The notes below the pieces were generated by a model, which saw only the letters and a program-made list of their open reading frames with translations, did not search any database and was not told the DNA's origin. Made by a program: the position numbers and the translations under genes. DNA of 64,000 nt, taken from positions 1 to 64,000 of the forward strand of contig JABSPK010000014.1 of NCBI GenBank assembly GCA_013214065.1. The letters run 5' to 3'. This DNA comes from Flavobacteriaceae bacterium. Its GTDB lineage: Bacteria; Bacteroidota; Bacteroidia; Flavobacteriales; Flavobacteriaceae. This document shows positions 1 to 8,137 of this stretch, one piece after another; position 1 is the stretch's first letter; every line of letters starts with the position of its first letter.

Positions 1-212
1 GCGTACATGGCCTTGAGCCTACGGTTCTCTTCCTGTAACGATTTGAGCTCTTTTAACTGTTGGGCGTCCATGCCACCGTATTTGCGCTTCCAACTGTAGA
101 ACGTGGCCGTGGTGATGCCCTTGTCCCGACAGATGTCGGTCACTTTAACCCCTGAATCGTACTGTTGCAACATCGCAACGATCTGTGTCTCGGTAAATCT
201 GCTCTTCTTCAT
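1..212 (-). CDS. IS3-family transposase OrfA, partial (3' end outside the window)
   Basis: DNA-binding helix-turn-helix subunit of an IS3-type transposase; its C-terminal part and OrfB lie left of the window. Read on the minus strand from the ATG at 210-212 it begins MKKSRFTETQIVAMLQQ, continues through a Tnp_1 helix-turn-helix with KVTDICRDKGITTATFYSWKRKYGG, and enters the leucine-zipper-like segment LKELKSLQEENRRLKAMYA at the edge. This start and order are standard for IS3-family OrfA proteins of about 90-100 residues. It is a different IS3 subtype from the element at 7.7-9.1 kb. Partial only because the window ends. Confidence 0.88.
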   Translation of the reverse strand, partial: MKKSRFTETQIVAMLQQYDSGVKVTDICRDKGITTATFYSWKRKYGGMDAQQLKELKSLQEENRRLKAMY

Positions 213-561
213 AATCTAAAAATAATTGATTTTTAAACTGTCCGAAAAACAGCGAAGCCTTCAGTCGGTATTGGGTCGGCGTAAATTTAAAGAGTACTTT
301 TTGGATTATTAGTACTTGGTTTGTTTGATTCCAAAATGCAAGCCATATTCCACAGTTCGGAATGCTGGATTTTCAACAGCGATTTTTTATTGTCAACAGG
401 AAAAAACTTGTTGTTATTTAAAAACAGACTTATCTGATGACGCCGTCTTAACATTTACATAAAGGTGTTTTTGTGTCAAAGTTAAGTTAAATCCTATGTC
501 CTTGATGCTGTTTTGAGTGATTTGACTTTTAGCTATTACATTTTTAATAAAAAACTTTGAT
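213..561. other. intergenic stretch between the IS edge and the pseudogene
   Basis: No gene is visible here. The 5' end of the left IS element probably lies near 238-252, where CTGTCCGAAAAACAG follows the short OrfA leader; IS3 ends often look like this, but the other end is outside the window so the terminal repeat cannot be confirmed. The remainder (about 255-561) is AT-rich with no exact TAnnTTTG promoter that I can find. Confidence 0.4.
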
Positions 562-1618
562 ATGAAAAGACAGCTATCCCTTCTACTGACTACTATTTTA
601 TTTTCTCATTTTTCACTCCTTATTTCGGTTACGCCTGTATTAGGGTAGTCTATCAAGGGCCCAATGGCAATATTATTACAGCTCGGTCTATGGACTGGAG
701 GGATGAAATGCCTGCGGATTTGTGGGTAATGTCAAGAGGTACAGAGCGTACGGGACGTGCAAGAGCGTTCTCAGTCAAATGGACCTCTAAATACGGCGGT
801 GTTATCTCTGTTTGTCATAATAGTACATCAGACGGGATGAATGAAAAAAATCTTGTAGGGAATTTACTCTGGTTGGCAGATTCACCTATCCCAAGTTTGA
901 AATAAATGGAGACACACCTGCAATATCACTCGCATTGTGGTTGCAATATGCATTGGATAATTTTGGAACCGTGGAAGAAGCGGTTGCTGAATTACGTAAG
1001 GAAGAATTTGTTGTTGTTTCTGCCAATATTCCTGGTACCGAAACCTTTGCAACAGTGCATTTATCCTTTTCTGATAAAACGGGTGATAATGCAATTTTTG
1101 AATATATCGACGGAAAATTACAGATTCATCATGACAGAAGTTATACAACGATGATTAATTCCCAAACGTTTGACCAACGATTAGCCATAAATGCATGCTG
1201 GAAGACTATTCCAGGGACGACGATGCTTTCAGGAACCAATAATCCTACAGATCGGTTTGGACGAGCTTCTTTCTATATGGATGCCCTACCAAAAATAGAT
1301 AATACGAGAGTGGCTGTCCCTGCCGAATTCAGTGTGGTCAGAAATGCTTCCGTTCCCTACGGTAATTCCACACCAGATCAACCAAATATCGCTAGCACAA
1401 GGTGGCGCACCGTGGCCGATCATAAGAATCTAGTGTATTATTTTGAGAACATCCTGAATCCGAATGTGGTTTGGGTAGAATTTAAGAATTTGGACTTTAG
1501 CAAAACTGCAAAACCGAGAAAACTTGATTTGGCCAACAATGAAAATTACTCCGGTGAATCTTCTAAAGATTTCAAAGTCACCGAAGCTTTTAAGTTTACA
1601 CCGGTCCCTGGAAGTTGA
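562..1618 (+). pseudogene. choloylglycine hydrolase-like Cys-Ntn amidase, broken by two frameshifts
   Basis: Remnant of a secreted linear-amide C-N hydrolase (choloylglycine hydrolase/penicillin V acylase family). A signal peptide starts at the ATG at 562 (MKRQLSLLLTTILFSHFS) and runs into a stop at 646-648. The conserved N-terminal nucleophile region GYACIRVVYQGPNGNIITARSMDW is read in another frame from about 624, so one frameshift lies just before it. That frame stops at 903-905, while the homologous continuation YPKFEINGDTPAISLALWLQ resumes in the third frame from about 886 and runs to the TGA at 1616-1618. Two indels in one gene make it a pseudogene. It is related to but clearly diverged from the intact gene at 6441-7544, so it is not a recent duplicate. 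Confidence 0.85.
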
Positions 1619-1685
1619 TTTGTTTTTGCTTCCAAAACGGTCTGTCACATTACAGAATTTAGTTAGTCTTGTTGATTGGTTTTAG

Positions 1686-3887
1686 TTACTTCAATTGGCC
1701 AATATCCTCGGGAGAGTCGGCAATAACTGACAACATGTCAAAATTAATAAGCAAACGGTTTTGGGAACCTTGATGTTCCGGATTATCAGGACCAATTTCA
1801 ACCATCTCAATGTTGGTGCTCGGTTTCTTTTCCTTTAAATATGCCATGATATTTTTTCGTAACGCGGTATTATAGGTCTCACATTGGCTTCTTACTTCCT
1901 CAGCAGGCACCAAAATAAGGGAAGCGGAATGGGCACTGATGGTATCGTTTCCGGTCTTCTTTCTAAGATAACGTTCAAAAGCTTTTTTATCCTTGAGATA
2001 ATCCTTTTTTTTCTCTCTAAAATATTGTTGTCCCAATGCCTCCAAGGCTACGGCCTGCATTTGTAGAGTGGTATCAACATAATGCTCCAATTGCACCTTA
2101 AGCCCATCCTTTATCGTTTCCATTTCAAGGAGCTTATCCAGTTTTTGGTAGTTGACCTCATTTGGTACGGTATCGTTGTAGGCGAAAACCAATTCTTGAT
2201 AGTCAGCTGGGTCCACGTCCACCAAGTTAGCAAGTGACGCTATGGGGTTCTGAACGGTTCCGGTTATTTTGTTCTTGATGGTCGTCCATACCAATTGCCA
2301 TATATCAATTTCAGGGTCTTTTGTATTTCCCCGTACCGGAACAGTGAGATTGACATCACCATTTTTATCCTTGAGTAGGAACAGGGCAAATTTTAAGGGG
2401 AGTGTATAAAGTCCTCCCTTTTTGTTCTCAACGGAAACATTTTTCACGAAAATTTGGTTCTCGCTCAGAATATCCCCATCGGTTACATTGGACTTGGAAT
2501 AATAGTAGAAATCCCCCAAGAGCACGTTGTGTCCGGTGTAATAATTCGCATAAATATTGATGTCCGAAAGCAGAAAGTTCTCAACGACCATGTCCAGACC
2601 CAGATTGTTAAAATCATTTGGGTTGATCCCCAGTTTTGATTTCAAATGGCCCCTATTGTTCAACAACATTTCTGAATCGATGGTTATCCAACGGGAATCA
2701 CTTGTGATAGTGTCCGAATCAATGGTGATTTCATTCAGGTGATAATTGAAACGCTCGCCGGTCAGATTGTCGCTATAATCCATCAAACCGCGGTCCACCT
2801 TTAATTTGTCTATCTGATAAAAGAGGTTGCCTGATGAAATTGTGTCGGTAGGCGTACCTGAAATCTCTTTGTCCGAGTTTTCGTCAGGTTGGTCCTCCAA
2901 TTTGAAAATTTGGAAAAAGTTGTTGGTTATGGAATCCAATTCAAAGTACACATAGGGCTGCGTTAAAGCAATGGTCCCTAATTTATAGGAGCTATTGGCG
3001 TAATCTATCTGCCGTAAATCTGTTGAAAATTCCTGTGCCGTGAAGAATTCCCTGTTCGATTTATCCACCATTTTAAGGTCGCTGACCTTGACCTCACCTG
3101 AAACCAGTGATTTTATCGGGTCGTTGACATTGCCATGAATTTTTAAGGTGCTGTTCATCTCCCCATCAAAATCATTTATCTCGGCATACTGGCTCACATA
3201 TACATAAAAAGCATTCAGGTTCAATTCGTTGATTTGAATGGCGGCATCAAACTCTCCATCATTTGGGTTGACGTTCAGGCTTGACTTGAAAAAACCACCA
3301 TTGTTAAGTGCAAATTCAAGATCTGCCTCACTCTTTTCAGTTTGGTCCCAGACAATCTGTGGCATAAAAAAGGAGAAGTGTTCGATTTGCGTAACCGTGT
3401 TGACGTTTCTATTATCAAAATAAAAGTTGGCATCCTTGAGCTCCAAATTGGAGAGGTGGTATTTGAATTCCTGCTCGTCTTCTGAAACACTGTCCTCGGG
3501 GGTGGAATGGAACGCTACTAAATCATCAAAATTGAAGGTGGAATCTTTCATGGCCAGGTTCACCTCCAGCCCTTCGACGAAAAAACACTCTAGATTTTTC
3601 TCACCAAACAAAAGCCGAAGTGGTTCAAGGTCGATGATAAGTGTATCAAAGCTGACAAAGATTTCTTTTTCATCCGATTCGAACATCTTAAAATCATAGG
3701 CCTTTGCGGTGCTGGTAAAATAATTGTATTTGAGTTTTCCCAAGTCAATTTGCCGCCCAATGAGTTCCTTACTGTTGTTGATTGCATATTTCTTGGCCAC
3801 AAACGGTAGGGCCCAGAGCACAATGGCCAGCCCCAACAGAAATCCTCCGATGGTGAAATAGGTACTGCGTTTAAATCTAAATAACAT
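1686..3887 (-). CDS. DUF748 (AsmA-like) inner-membrane-anchored envelope protein
   Basis: A 733-residue protein with one N-terminal transmembrane helix (about 11-30, GGFLLGLAIVLWALPFVA) and a long periplasmic body rich in beta structure. Repeated short segments of the type 'LDxLIxDLEPLRLLFGEKN' and 'YxLxxLxLxDxxFYFDN' are characteristic of DUF748 proteins, relatives of AsmA that span or bridge the periplasm. In this family the usual inference is a role in outer-membrane biogenesis or lipid traffic; nothing in the sequence proves it. The gene stands alone, convergent with the pseudogene to its left and divergent from the NlpE/META gene. A well-formed promoter lies about 90-120 bp upstream (see 3977-4007). 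Full length with an intact reading frame. Confidence 0.8.
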   Translation of the reverse strand: MLFRFKRSTYFTIGGFLLGLAIVLWALPFVAKKYAINNSKELIGRQIDLGKLKYNYFTSTAKAYDFKMFESDEKEIFVSFDTLIIDLEPLRLLFGEKNLECFFVEGLEVNLAMKDSTFNFDDLVAFHSTPEDSVSEDEQEFKYHLSNLELKDANFYFDNRNVNTVTQIEHFSFFMPQIVWDQTEKSEADLEFALNNGGFFKSSLNVNPNDGEFDAAIQINELNLNAFYVYVSQYAEINDFDGEMNSTLKIHGNVNDPIKSLVSGEVKVSDLKMVDKSNREFFTAQEFSTDLRQIDYANSSYKLGTIALTQPYVYFELDSITNNFFQIFKLEDQPDENSDKEISGTPTDTISSGNLFYQIDKLKVDRGLMDYSDNLTGERFNYHLNEITIDSDTITSDSRWITIDSEMLLNNRGHLKSKLGINPNDFNNLGLDMVVENFLLSDINIYANYYTGHNVLLGDFYYYSKSNVTDGDILSENQIFVKNVSVENKKGGLYTLPLKFALFLLKDKNGDVNLTVPVRGNTKDPEIDIWQLVWTTIKNKITGTVQNPIASLANLVDVDPADYQELVFAYNDTVPNEVNYQKLDKLLEMETIKDGLKVQLEHYVDTTLQMQAVALEALGQQYFREKKKDYLKDKKAFERYLRKKTGNDTISAHSASLILVPAEEVRSQCETYNTALRKNIMAYLKEKKPSTNIEMVEIGPDNPEHQGSQNRLLINFDMLSVIADSPEDIGQLK

Positions 3888-3976
3888 ATAATGATTCGAA
3901 ATAGGCGTAAATAAGTTGATCGGGTCTAGTATTAAACATTAATGGAATAAACGAATTTCTAGGACAGGTGTTATCT

Positions 3977-4007
3977 CAAAATTAGCCTTTAATGATTGAT
4001 GTTTCAA
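3977..4007 (-). promoter_or_regulatory. Bacteroidetes-type promoter for the DUF748 gene
   Basis: Read on the minus strand: TTG (4005-4007), a 20-nt spacer, then TAATTTTG (3977-3984), an exact match to the known sigma-ABfr pattern TTG-N17..23-TAnnTTTG. Transcription would start near 3970, giving an approximately 80-nt leader. The same spacer of 20 recurs upstream of two other genes here. Predicted only. Confidence 0.6.
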
Positions 4008-4276
4008 TAAGAGCCTAAAACCACTTGAAAATACTTACCCACATTATGAAACGTGTTAAGTAAACGTTATTAAAGGGGCTATAGCCTAAGTTTTCGGCAT
4101 ATTGTTCTTATTTCATTCCTTGACGGTTCATTAGGAAGGGAAACGCACTATAAAAGTTCACAAAAATGTTACATTGAAGATAACCCTATGTCCTTTAAAA
4201 ATCATAACTTTTAAAGAGTTAATTTAGATCTGGTCATGTGCTTATCTAAAAAGCTGCTAAATCCTTAACCACGAAT
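4008..4276. other. rest of the divergent intergenic region
   Basis: AT-rich region between the DUF748 promoter and the NlpE/META start codon. I find no exact TAnnTTTG box for the rightward gene; TAACTTTT at about 4204-4211 is the nearest but lacks the final G/A. No small gene or RNA is evident. Confidence 0.4.
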
Positions 4277-5077
4277 ATGAAAAAAGCGGTATTCCATATC
4301 ACAACATTGTTTCTCATCCTATTTGCCAGTTGTGATGAAAAAGTAAAAAAAGATGAAAACAATCGACGAACCCAAACAAAGGCATTGGACAATTCCAATA
4401 GCAAAAGCAATTTGGACTGGAATGGTACCTACACCGGAGTATTACCTTGTGCGGACTGTGAGGGTATTCAGGTCTCCTTGACCCTTTTTAAAAGTGGGGC
4501 GTATCAGAAGCAAACCATGTATTTGGGAAAAGAGGAGCAGGGGACGGGCACAAATGGTTTCTTTGAATGGAACGATGCAGGTTCCGCGATTACGATTAAG
4601 GAAGAAAACAACATACGTTCCTATCAGGTCGGCGAGAATATGCTATTTCATTTGGATAACGAGGGTAAAAAAATAGATGGGGATTTGGCCGAAAGGTATG
4701 TCCTTACGAAGAATTTGACCGATGTTGATTTGGAGGACAAAGAATGGCAGCTTTTTGAAATAAGGGGTCAAGGGATAGTAGGTCCCGAAGGTGTAATCCA
4801 ACCGAATATCACTTTTCACAGTGAACTTTCAAAGGTAACGGGTCATAATGGTTGTAATACGTTCACGTGCTCCTATGAGCTGAAAACAGGTAAACGTATT
4901 TCTTTGGGTAATATCGCTTCCACACTTATGGCCTGCCGAAATATGGAAATGGGGGATAGCTTCAATGAGGTGCTTCAAAAAATCGATAATTATTCTATTG
5001 CTGGAGATTCCATATTATCACTGAACAAGGCAAGAATGGCTCCACTCGTCCGGTTTAAGCTAAAGATTGAAAAGTAG
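4277..5077 (+). CDS. NlpE N-terminal domain plus META domain lipoprotein
   Basis: A 266-residue lipoprotein: type II signal peptide with lipobox LFASC (Cys19). Residues about 48-140 match the NlpE N-terminal domain, with the hallmark WNGTYTGVLPCADCEGI containing the CxxC pair Cys58/Cys61. Residues about 155-262 match the META/HslJ domain, with KEWQLFEI at its start and the typical ITFHSELSKVTGHNGCN segment. NlpE senses copper/envelope stress in enteric bacteria and META proteins are heat-shock or motility associated; the joint architecture is common in Bacteroidota and usually treated as an envelope-stress lipoprotein. It is followed by a strong terminator and stands alone. Confidence 0.88.
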   Translation: MKKAVFHITTLFLILFASCDEKVKKDENNRRTQTKALDNSNSKSNLDWNGTYTGVLPCADCEGIQVSLTLFKSGAYQKQTMYLGKEEQGTGTNGFFEWNDAGSAITIKEENNIRSYQVGENMLFHLDNEGKKIDGDLAERYVLTKNLTDVDLEDKEWQLFEIRGQGIVGPEGVIQPNITFHSELSKVTGHNGCNTFTCSYELKTGKRISLGNIASTLMACRNMEMGDSFNEVLQKIDNYSIAGDSILSLNKARMAPLVRFKLKIEK

Positions 5078-5103
5078 GGGAAACTCTTATGCCCCGAAAT
5101 AAT

Positions 5104-5134
5104 AAAAGCTTCCCGGTCAGGGGAAGCTTTTTTG
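5104..5134 (+). terminator. rho-independent terminator, probably bidirectional
   Basis: An 11-bp perfect stem, AAAAGCTTCCC (5104-5114) with GGGAAGCTTTT (5121-5131), six-base loop, followed by T residues. It lies 27 bp after the NlpE/META stop. The opposite strand ends in a T-rich run too, so it could also stop leftward transcripts from the OmpA gene. Confidence 0.88.
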
Positions 5135-5190
5135 TAAAAGAGTTTCTGTCATTTACGAATAACCTAAACTTAATCATCTAATCAATTGAA

Positions 5191-5868
5191 TTAATTTCTT
5201 TTTGCACGGGCATCTTCGATCATTTCTTTATTCGCTGAAACCCCGATTTCAACCCTTCTGTTCTTTACCTGGCCCTCCTTCGTTGCATTGTCAAAACGGG
5301 GTGCCGTCTCCCCAAAACCCTTTGAACTCATTCGGGACGCGGTTACTCCCTTTGATTGAAGATATTTCGCAACGGAATTGGCCCGGTCTATAGAAAGTTT
5401 CATATTGTAAGCGTCATCCCCTGAACTATCGGTATGGCCTTCAAGCATCAATTCCGTATCTGGGAACTCCAAAAATACTTCGGCAATTTTGTCAAGATTG
5501 ATTTTGGCCTCGGTGGTAAGCTGCGCACTGTTCAGACCAAAATTGACCCCGCTCTTGTCATCAAAAATCACATGAATTCCTTCCCCAACACGTTCGACTT
5601 CTGCCCCCGGAAGTACCTCTTCAATCTTCTGGGCCTGTTTGTCCATCTGTTTGCCGATTACGGCACCGGCAACGCCCCCTATGGCAGCACCAATCAAAGC
5701 TCCTTTGATATTACCCCCTATTAGTCCTCCTATTAAAGCTCCTCCGGCCACACCTAGACCTGCTCCCTTTTGGGATTTGTTCGCATTTTGGATGGCTTTA
5801 CAACCAATATTAAAGGAAAGTAAAGCTCCTACCAACACTAAACTTATTGTCTTTTTCATGATTTTCAT
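5191..5868 (-). CDS. OmpA-family lipoprotein with glycine-zipper segment
   Basis: A 225-residue outer-membrane lipoprotein. Signal peptide ends at a Cys at about residue 23 (LLSFNIGC). Residues about 36-75 form glycine zippers (GAGLGVAGGALIGGLIGG and relatives) likely to insert in or pack against membrane. Residues about 105-215 are an OmpA C-terminal peptidoglycan-binding domain with the canonical LEGHTDSSGDDAYN segment and the NRRVEI ending. It should tether the outer membrane to the cell wall. An internal ATG three codons downstream (5859) is an alternative start. Its upstream neighbour ends 16 bp before it, so the two are probably co-transcribed. Confidence 0.92.
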   Translation of the reverse strand: MKIMKKTISLVLVGALLSFNIGCKAIQNANKSQKGAGLGVAGGALIGGLIGGNIKGALIGAAIGGVAGAVIGKQMDKQAQKIEEVLPGAEVERVGEGIHVIFDDKSGVNFGLNSAQLTTEAKINLDKIAEVFLEFPDTELMLEGHTDSSGDDAYNMKLSIDRANSVAKYLQSKGVTASRMSSKGFGETAPRFDNATKEGQVKNRRVEIGVSANKEMIEDARAKRN

Positions 5869-5884
5869 ATTGTTTTAATCGTTA

Positions 5885-6391
5885 TTAGAGTTCTATTATG
5901 TCCGAAACCTTGTTGTAGGTTAAAACGACATCAAAAGGTTTTCCATTATCGGTCGTTTTCAATGACAACTTCATATCGGTTGGGGAAAGGTCCATGATCT
6001 TTAACCGGTACCCTGACTTTACGCTTGATAAAGGTCTGTTCTTTTGATCAACGAACTTAAATTGAAAGTCATTGGTACCATCCCCTGATTCGAACAAACT
6101 CCATACGATTCGATGTTCACTCGATTCACAACCACTGCCCGATGCATTCAAGGTAAACTTTCCTGTAGCATTGTTCGGGATGAATACCCACTCACTTTCT
6201 TTGAAACAAGTAGAGTTGGCCAAGCTAAAAAGATTGGCTTTGTAAAGCCCATCTTCTCCAACGAAACGGATATCACTAATTTGCCAAGTCCCTTTTAAAT
6301 CCTTTTTCTTTGGACTGGAATCTGCGGATGACTTTGTTGCCGTGCAAGAAAAGATTAAAAAACTGATTATAATTGGAAGTATTGATCTCAT
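5885..6391 (-). CDS. lipocalin-like lipoprotein
   Basis: A 168-residue lipoprotein with lipobox FLIFSC (Cys16). The body starts KKDLKGTWQISDIRF, the typical GxW opening of lipocalin-like domains in Bacteroidota, followed by alternating beta strands and a C-terminal TYNKV. Two internal cysteines (in STCFKESE and SGCESSE) could form a disulfide. No ligand can be inferred. It is 16 bp upstream of the OmpA-family gene on the same strand, suggesting one envelope operon. Confidence 0.65.
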   Translation of the reverse strand: MRSILPIIISFLIFSCTATKSSADSSPKKKDLKGTWQISDIRFVGEDGLYKANLFSLANSTCFKESEWVFIPNNATGKFTLNASGSGCESSEHRIVWSLFESGDGTNDFQFKFVDQKNRPLSSVKSGYRLKIMDLSPTDMKLSLKTTDNGKPFDVVLTYNKVSDIIEL

Positions 6392-6440
6392 GATTTTACA
6401 AAGGGTTTTTATGATAAAATTCGTTTAAAAAGCTATCCGA

Positions 6441-7544
6441 TTATTTGCCTCGTCCTATGGTCACCGTTTCATAATCCTGCGCCTTCACTGGATCCAATGC
6501 CCGTTTAATTAGTTCCTTTCCGGTAAAATCCATTGTGGTTAAATCAACCACACGAATCCTATGATTGTTCATGGTACGAAAATAATATTTAAGGGCCTTG
6601 GTGTCTGCCGCGGTGGTATATTGTGTGTCACCCAAAATGGAGGGGTCGTGTTTCGCACCCATGGTACCTATTGGGATATCAAAATTGTTCAAAATCCTAA
6701 AAGCCTCTGAAATTGCCCTCTCACCACTTTCTAGGGAAACGACAGAATTGCGCATCGCGGTGGCCCTGATAAATCTTGATGGAGGGGTATAGTCCCCTGG
6801 TAGGCCCAACATCCCACTTCCTGCACCAGTTGGTGTAATTTCCAGCTCTTCTATTTTGATAGGTGCGACCTCTCCGACACCAATGGAGATATAATTCTTT
6901 AAATTGGTGAGATGCCATGGGTAGGTTGGGCTATTGGTTAATACTCCAACAGCATTATCATAGATATGTAGTTGTTCGTCGGTATATTCAACGATGATAC
7001 TGTTTCCATTTTTATCCGATACCATATAATGCAAAGGAGCAGTAGTACCGCCTATTTCTTCTTCGGGTTTTGGAACCACCTTTATTTTTGGCAGTAACGA
7101 GTGAACGTCTTCCACGGATTCACAATTCGATAATAATAAAAGTGCTACTTCCGCAGGACTTATCGATGTATCCGATTGTGCTACATCAAAAGTTTGGTAC
7201 GAAGCGTAACCTGGCAAATAGAGAACGGAAACGGCCAATCCCTTTTCGTTAAGGCCATCTGCCACGCGTGCATCGCCAAGTGCATTGATTCCAACAAAAC
7301 CAAACTTGCCATTCCATTGCATACCCGTGACATCATTGGGTAATTCAACTGCAAAGGAGTAATTACGGGGAAAGACCAACAATTCGGGTTGCATATCGAA
7401 TGCCCCCCATTCCATCGTCCGCGCTTGAATAAATGCCCCGCTTTTACTTAGAAGGGTTATCCCAGTACATGCAAAAAGATTTGTTGATTGTGTCCAGAAC
7501 AATATTATGCCTAGACATAAATGGGTTACCGTAAGCTTTTTCAT
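6441..7544 (-). CDS. secreted linear-amide C-N hydrolase (choloylglycine hydrolase / penicillin V acylase family)
   Basis: A 367-residue Cys-Ntn hydrolase that cleaves linear amide bonds (bile salts, penicillin V or N-acyl compounds in characterised relatives). The signal peptide (MKKLTVTHLCLGIILFWTQS...) ends at Ala25 and mature residue 1 is Cys26, the nucleophile (ACTGITLLSKSG). The family arginine is in QARTMEW, the oxyanion asparagine region in LTNSPTYPWHLTNL, and the second arginine in SRFIRATAM. All expected catalytic positions appear present, unlike the pseudogene at 562-1618. A TTG-N18-TAATTTTA promoter precedes it. The natural substrate is unknown; in a marine flavobacterium N-acyl homoserine lactones or acyl amino acids are as plausible as bile salts. 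Confidence 0.88.
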   Translation of the reverse strand: MKKLTVTHLCLGIILFWTQSTNLFACTGITLLSKSGAFIQARTMEWGAFDMQPELLVFPRNYSFAVELPNDVTGMQWNGKFGFVGINALGDARVADGLNEKGLAVSVLYLPGYASYQTFDVAQSDTSISPAEVALLLLSNCESVEDVHSLLPKIKVVPKPEEEIGGTTAPLHYMVSDKNGNSIIVEYTDEQLHIYDNAVGVLTNSPTYPWHLTNLKNYISIGVGEVAPIKIEELEITPTGAGSGMLGLPGDYTPPSRFIRATAMRNSVVSLESGERAISEAFRILNNFDIPIGTMGAKHDPSILGDTQYTTAADTKALKYYFRTMNNHRIRVVDLTTMDFTGKELIKRALDPVKAQDYETVTIGRGK

Positions 7545-7572
7545 TTTTAATTGAGCGAAGTGGTTATCCCAT

Positions 7573-7601
7573 TAAAATTACGTAAAATGAATTAAGGCCA
7601 A
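7573..7601 (-). promoter_or_regulatory. promoter-like element for the Cys-Ntn hydrolase gene
   Basis: On the minus strand TTG (7599-7601), 18-nt spacer, TAATTTTA (7573-7580). One base off the TAnnTTTG consensus. It lies 29-57 bp upstream of the start codon. Confidence 0.4.
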
Positions 7602-7716
7602 GGTTAAGTTTTCATTAATTTTTTTGGACATTTATGTGCAAGATTTAGGAACGTAAGAGTGTAAATCTTCAACTAAAAGTGGACTAAACCTGGTTTAAAG
7701 TTAAGTGATGGTTTTG

Positions 7717-7744
7717 CTATCTTCAAGGCTAGCCTTGAAGATAG
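7717..7744. repeat. 28-bp perfect palindrome inside the IS leader
   Basis: CTATCTTCAAGGCT followed directly by its exact complement AGCCTTGAAGATAG, with no loop. It sits between the left IS end and the OrfA start (29 bp before the ATG). In many IS elements a hairpin here blocks transcription or translation entering from outside; as DNA it could also bind a protein or form a cruciform. No T-run follows, so it is not a classical terminator. Confidence 0.85.
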
Positions 7745-7772
7745 ATTCATCAACCTTTAAAATCACTTAAAA

Positions 7773-8123
7773 ATGAGAAAAAAGAGGAAGACCACCGAAT
7801 CAATCGTAAAGGACATCAAGAGAAAAACAAGGAAACAGTACCCTGCCGAGGAGAAGATACGCATCGTGCTGGGAGGCCTCAAGGGAGAGGAATCAGTAGC
7901 GGGAATCTGCCGTCGTGAGGGAATAGCCCCCGGGCTTTACTACCGATGGAGCAAGGATTTTCTTGAAGCTGGGAAGAAACGCCTGATGAGTGATTCCATG
8001 CGCGAGGCCAATACCAGTGAGGTCAGGGAACTCCGTGATGAGAACTCCGAGCTCAAGGAAACCGTTGCGGAACTCCTGCTACAGAACCGTGCGCTGAAAA
8101 AAAGTACGACTGGCTTAGGGTAA
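7773..8123 (+). CDS. IS3-family transposase OrfA
   Basis: A 116-residue helix-turn-helix protein that recognises the IS ends. The HTH_Tnp_1 domain covers about residues 22-70 (EEKIRIVLGGLKGEESVAGICRR... YYRWSKDFLEAGKKRL) and is followed by a leucine-zipper coiled coil (about 80-110). The ORF ends just after the slippery A7G run at 8097-8104, as is usual for IS3 elements, where a minus-one shift makes the OrfAB fusion. Intact in itself. Confidence 0.92.
   Translation: MRKKRKTTESIVKDIKRKTRKQYPAEEKIRIVLGGLKGEESVAGICRREGIAPGLYYRWSKDFLEAGKKRLMSDSMREANTSEVRELRDENSELKETVAELLLQNRALKKSTTGLG
8097..8104 (+). promoter_or_regulatory. A7G slippery site for programmed -1 frameshift (OrfA to OrfAB)
   Basis: Seven A residues followed by G. 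OrfA reads CTG-AAA-AAA-AGT; a one-base backward slip continues in the OrfB frame as AAA-AAG-TAC-GAC-TGG without a stop, giving ...KKYDWLRVKWRKYMRFSQQ, so OrfA and OrfB become one protein. IS3-family elements are known to use A-rich slippery sites of this kind. I did not establish a stimulatory downstream pseudoknot. Confidence 0.65.
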
Positions 8124-8137
8124 AATGGAGGAAGTAC

